Of a stretch of DNA of 64,000 bases, positions 61,129 through 64,000 are shown in pieces. The position numbers and the translations under genes are program-made. Position 1 is the first letter of the stretch. Each line of letters opens with the position of its first letter. Under the pieces are notes generated by a model, which saw nothing but the letters and a program-made list of their open reading frames with translations, was not told the origin of the DNA and did not search any database. Origin of the DNA: Candidatus Propionivibrio dominans (GTDB taxonomy: Bacteria > Pseudomonadota > Gammaproteobacteria > Burkholderiales > Rhodocyclaceae). Location of the stretch: the NCBI GenBank assembly GCA_016709335.1, contig JADJNC010000009.1:66712-130711 (forward strand). Reading direction: 5' to 3'.

Positions 61129-61168
61129 GAAAACCATCAAAAACGCAGCTAGCAAAGAAAGGCATAAT

Positions 61169-61840
61169 CTAATTAGGACGAACAATATAATTTTCTTTGA
61201 GATACTTGATAATGTCCGGAGAGAGCCAAGTTTTCCCTAAGTTTGGGGGGGTATAAGTACCACTAACCATTTTTTGCAACTCAGTAAGTGTTATGCACAT
61301 ATCCATGTCATTTGGAGGAGCGAGTGGTGCGAGCAAAAAATAGTTAAGCTGAGCGACAATCATGACTTTCTGGAATTCAGTACCATTCGACAATACCCAC
61401 ACCACTGTTGATGTTTTTTGCACGCCGGCCGGTTTTACAAATCCTGAAACCTTTGTTTTTAAATCACTGATTTTGACATTTTTAAAATCAAATCCAACTG
61501 GGGGGGTGCTGTAGAGTTTATCCCAAGGCGTACCAAGATAAGAACGCGCTGTGTTGTTTTTCCAGTTTGTGATCGTCCATGTCTCATCGGCCCATGACGC
61601 GTGACCGGCGTTTGTCTTGAGGCTGGTGGTTTGATCAATTTGCTCTGATCCCCAAGCGGACGGGCTTTTACAATGCCAAGCAAGTACCGGCCGGCTGGCC
61701 AAGGTCAGCACGACCGGCGCAACGGAAATACCCCTTTTCAGCAAGCGTCGCCTCGCAGAAGCAACTGTAGGCTCCGATGGGGTAACAGCAGTTTCCGCCT
61801 CAACCTTATCCTGGGTCATTTCGTTATCGTTATCGTTCAT
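61169..61840 (-). CDS. Hypothetical leadered protein of an HPr-rel-A locus
   Basis: 223 residues. The acidic N-terminus (MNDNDNEMTQDKVEAETAV) is followed by RRRLLKRGISVAPVVLTLAS, a twin-arginine-like or leader segment ending before RPVLAWHCKSP. The C-terminal part is Trp- and Thr-rich with no recognised domain. Such RR-x-PVVLTL leaders occur in the small proteins that precede PqqD/HprK-related pairs. It is the first gene of the cluster, 40 bases before the chaperone. Candidate substrate of the system (inference). Confidence 0.65.
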   Translation of the reverse strand: MNDNDNEMTQDKVEAETAVTPSEPTVASARRRLLKRGISVAPVVLTLASRPVLAWHCKSPSAWGSEQIDQTTSLKTNAGHASWADETWTITNWKNNTARSYLGTPWDKLYSTPPVGFDFKNVKISDLKTKVSGFVKPAGVQKTSTVVWVLSNGTEFQKVMIVAQLNYFLLAPLAPPNDMDMCITLTELQKMVSGTYTPPNLGKTWLSPDIIKYLKENYIVRPN

Positions 61841-62186
61841 AATCAGTCCTTTACCTTACTGTGCCGGCTGCTATGAGTTCAATATAGCAATTTTCAATCA
61901 TCAAATACGTGAACTATTTAACGAACCTCATAAAATAATGATGGCTCCAGCATTCTTTGAGTATTCTTAGCAAGATTCATACCCTAGTCTAGTTTTAATT
62001 TATTGACCGTTGTTTAATAAGCATTTTTCGTCAGTCATCGATGAGCAAAGCGACTTCCGTATCGATTGGGTGTAAAGTATTCCGACACTTAATCAGGAGC
62101 CAATCTTTTGCCAAATCCTCGGATCTCTAATTTCCAAAGACCTACCGCATTTGAATCGCGCAGGCTCTTGTTTTTGCGGTAAAAAC
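61841..62186. other. AT-rich intergenic region upstream of the HPr-rel-A cluster
   Basis: Distinctly AT-rich compared with flanking DNA, with tracts such as TTTAATTTATTGACC. No coding frame is supported. It probably holds the cluster promoter on the minus strand; no confident -35/-10 pair. Confidence 0.35.
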
Positions 62187-62970
62187 TCAGCGCAAATCCC
62201 GCAACAACTCCTGCAGATACAGCACTGGCACGGCAAAGCTGATCCCCGAGGGCTGCGATAGCACGGATTCCTTGGTGCTTTTGACAAACACCATATTGAT
62301 GATTCCGATCACCTCAGCCCTTTCCATCTCGAAAAGAGGCCCTCCGCTATTACCCGGATAAGCGGTTCCGTCGAGCTGGTAGACTTCAAAGGTGCCACTT
62401 TTCAGGCGCTTGATCACCTGTTCGTTGAGTTGATTTGCTGTCGCTCCAGGCAAGGCAATCGCCGTGATGGCCGAAATGATTCCGCGATGCGTTACAGGTG
62501 AAAGCCCAAGTACGCCGCCAATCGGAAAGCCGGTAAACGCCACGCTTTGCCCTTCGCGCACCGGCCCGCTGGTGTGCAGGGTCATCGCCGGCAAGGGCGC
62601 ACCGTCAATGCGCAGCAGGCCAGATCATGGGATTTATCTTTCGCCGCGGTTTTTGCCAGACGCCGCAGCGACCCGGCAGTGCCGGAAACAGCTTGCACCA
62701 GCAGGGTTTCACCGCTGGCTGCATCGAGAACATCGGGCACCACATGGGCATTGGTGGCTACCAGCGAGCCATTGCCGACGACAAAGCCGGTCCCGCGCAT
62801 GACGGATGCCGGGCTGCGGTTTTGGCATAGTGCCGATGACGACGATCGAGGGTTTTATCTGCTCGATCAATTCCGGGCAAAGCGGCGTTGAAACGCTTGC
62901 GAACGGCAGTAGTATGAAGAGAACAAGCAGGTGTGCGGGCCACCGGGGGATCCGATCCCATGAAAAGCAT
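62187..62970 (-). CDS. Secreted trypsin-like (S1C) serine protease, two frameshifts
   Basis: Restored product about 255 residues. A hydrophobic signal-like segment (LLVLFILLPFASVSTPLCPE) is followed by IKPSIVVIGTMPKPQP, RGTGFVVGNGSLVATNAHVV (catalytic His), KDKSHDLALLRID (catalytic Asp), and YPGNSGGPLFEMERAEVIGI (catalytic Ser). All three catalytic residues are present. One extra C near 62811-62813 and one missing C near 62618-62621 split it into three frames. The start is uncertain. Just downstream of a lytic transglycosylase. Confidence 0.7.
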
Positions 62971-62989
62971 CACGGCCTCCCTGAAACTG

Positions 62990-63882
62990 CTACAGCTCTT
63001 TGGCAAGCCGGATACGCGGCAATTCCGGAGACAGGTGGTCACGCCCGGATCGAAGGGATGGTCGTCCTTCTTGACGATACTCATGATCCGCTTGACGTAA
63101 CCACGGGTTTCCGCATAGGGAGGAATCCCTTTGTAACGATTGACCGCGCCCTCTCCTGCATTGTAGGCGGCGACGACCAACTCGACATTGCCCTCGAAGT
63201 AGGCCAGTAGCCAACGCAGATACGACAAGCCGCCGCGGATGTTCTGTTCGGGATCGAAGGGTTTCTTGACGTTGAAGCGTGCCGAGGTTTCCGGGATAAG
63301 CTGCATCAACCCCTGGGCATTCTTGGGTGAAACCGCCGAGGGTTCAAAATTGGATTCGTTGCGGATCACCGCCATCACCAGTCGCGGGCTGACGCCATAC
63401 TCCGGAGCCAGCTTGCGTACCAAACCCAATACGGCCTGCTGTGAAGGATTGGTCCCTTTAAAAACATCTTCAAAGTCGAAGTCAGCAAATGAATTACGCA
63501 TGCATTCAGGCATCGGTGCTAGCTTATCTCCGACAAATCGCAGCATTTTTTGTGCTTGCACATGCCCTTTGTCAGCCGCCAGCTTGAAGAAATAAGCAGC
63601 CATTTCGTCGCTGCGCGGGATGCCCCGACCGTTGGCGTACATCCAGCCGAGGCTGAACTGGGCTTCTGCATCCCCATTTCGCGCCCCATCACAGTGAGGC
63701 TGGCCGCACGCACCGGGTCTTTGGGAACTCCTTCACCGTGCTCGTGGAGCGGGCTTCGCTTCGCAGGATGACAAGCTTATCTGGGAGAGATCATCAATTG
63801 CCGCAATAACAGGCAGCGGAGCAAAGATAAAAAATGCCATAATCAGCGCCACGCATGTTGACGCTGCGAAGAATCTTCTCAC
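62990..63882 (-). CDS. Lytic transglycosylase with SEL1 repeats, frameshifted
   Basis: Inferred start GTG 63882 gives the signal sequence RRFFAASTCVALIMAFFIFA. Sel1-like repeats follow (GVPKDPVRAASL, NGDAEAQFSLGWMYANGRGI, AAYFFKLAADKGHVQAQ), then an SLT domain with catalytic Glu in VMAVIRNESNFEPSAVSPKN, AQGLMQLIPETSARF, and AAYNAGEGAVNRY. One-base losses near 63700 and 63735 break the N-terminal part, and one near 63038 replaces the true end (LSPELPRIRLAKEL, stop at 62990). The SLT core is in one intact frame from 63642. Confidence 0.72.
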
Positions 63883-64000
63883 AAGTAGAACGCATGATCA
63901 GGCTCCACAAGGTGACGGTGGTGTGAAGTGACACGTACCACGGCATGGCAACGCGAATACCTCCTCCAGCCGGTGCGTCGGGGCGTAATTCAGAAAACGT
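63883..64000. other. Right window edge, unassigned
   Basis: An open minus-strand frame crosses the edge (ending near 63907 in one frame) but shows no recognisable motif, so it is left unassigned. Confidence 0.3.

Overview
The window looks like a chromosomal segment of a betaproteobacterium, most likely of the Rhodocyclales. The inference rests on gene order and content: mnmG-rsmG-parA-parB followed by atpIBEFHAGDC, DUF971-ubiE-Tim44-ubiJ, a DUF3683 FAD/4Fe-4S oxidoreductase next to ilvA, phoB-phoR, and a remnant HPr-rel-A locus. I see no tRNA, rRNA, CRISPR array or prophage.

Layout. 0-7.3 kb is a defence island on the minus strand: a type I restriction-modification operon (hsdR frameshifted, hsdM intact, hsdS broken by foreign sequence) next to a DUF1778/GNAT toxin-antitoxin pair. 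7.5-11.7 kb carries late cobalamin genes (cobU, cobT, cobS, cobC) separated by several families of palindromic or terminal-inverted-repeat elements. 11.7-19.6 kb is housekeeping: a MidA-like methyltransferase, two glutathione S-transferase-like genes, cca, an NDUFA9-like reductase, slt and a 5-formyl-THF cyclo-ligase gene. 20-24 kb holds the membrane part of a Na+-translocating decarboxylase (beta subunit, a 30-codon ORF, a gamma-like subunit), divergent from a histidine kinase and FixJ-type regulator.

24,106-25,008 is abnormal: about 900 bases with a single T on the plus strand, ending in poly-G then poly-A. It is most likely a sequencing or assembly artefact. 25-34 kb has patB, cysK, sbp, ilvA and the DUF3683 oxidoreductase, linked by sulfur and amino-acid metabolism. 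34-41.5 kb has a HIT gene, a conserved hypothetical gene, phoR/phoB and the ubiquinone genes. 41.5-53 kb is the complete F1Fo-ATP synthase operon and the parAB/rsmG/mnmG block, all on the minus strand.

53-64 kb is eroded accessory DNA: a response-regulator/TPR pseudogene, a DDE transposase, an acyltransferase-PilZ fusion, the HPr-rel-A cluster (leadered protein, PqqD-like chaperone, HprK-related kinase, nucleotidyltransferase), a trypsin-like protease and a lytic transglycosylase. Nearly all of these carry one-base frameshifts.

One-base indels, several of them in homopolymer runs, also break hsdR, the decarboxylase gamma subunit, sbp, the DUF3683 gene and the Tim44 gene. Sequencing error therefore competes with real gene decay as the explanation throughout. 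Other notable points are a leader hairpin that would hide the sbp ribosome-binding site and repeat elements whose termini coincide with stop codons.
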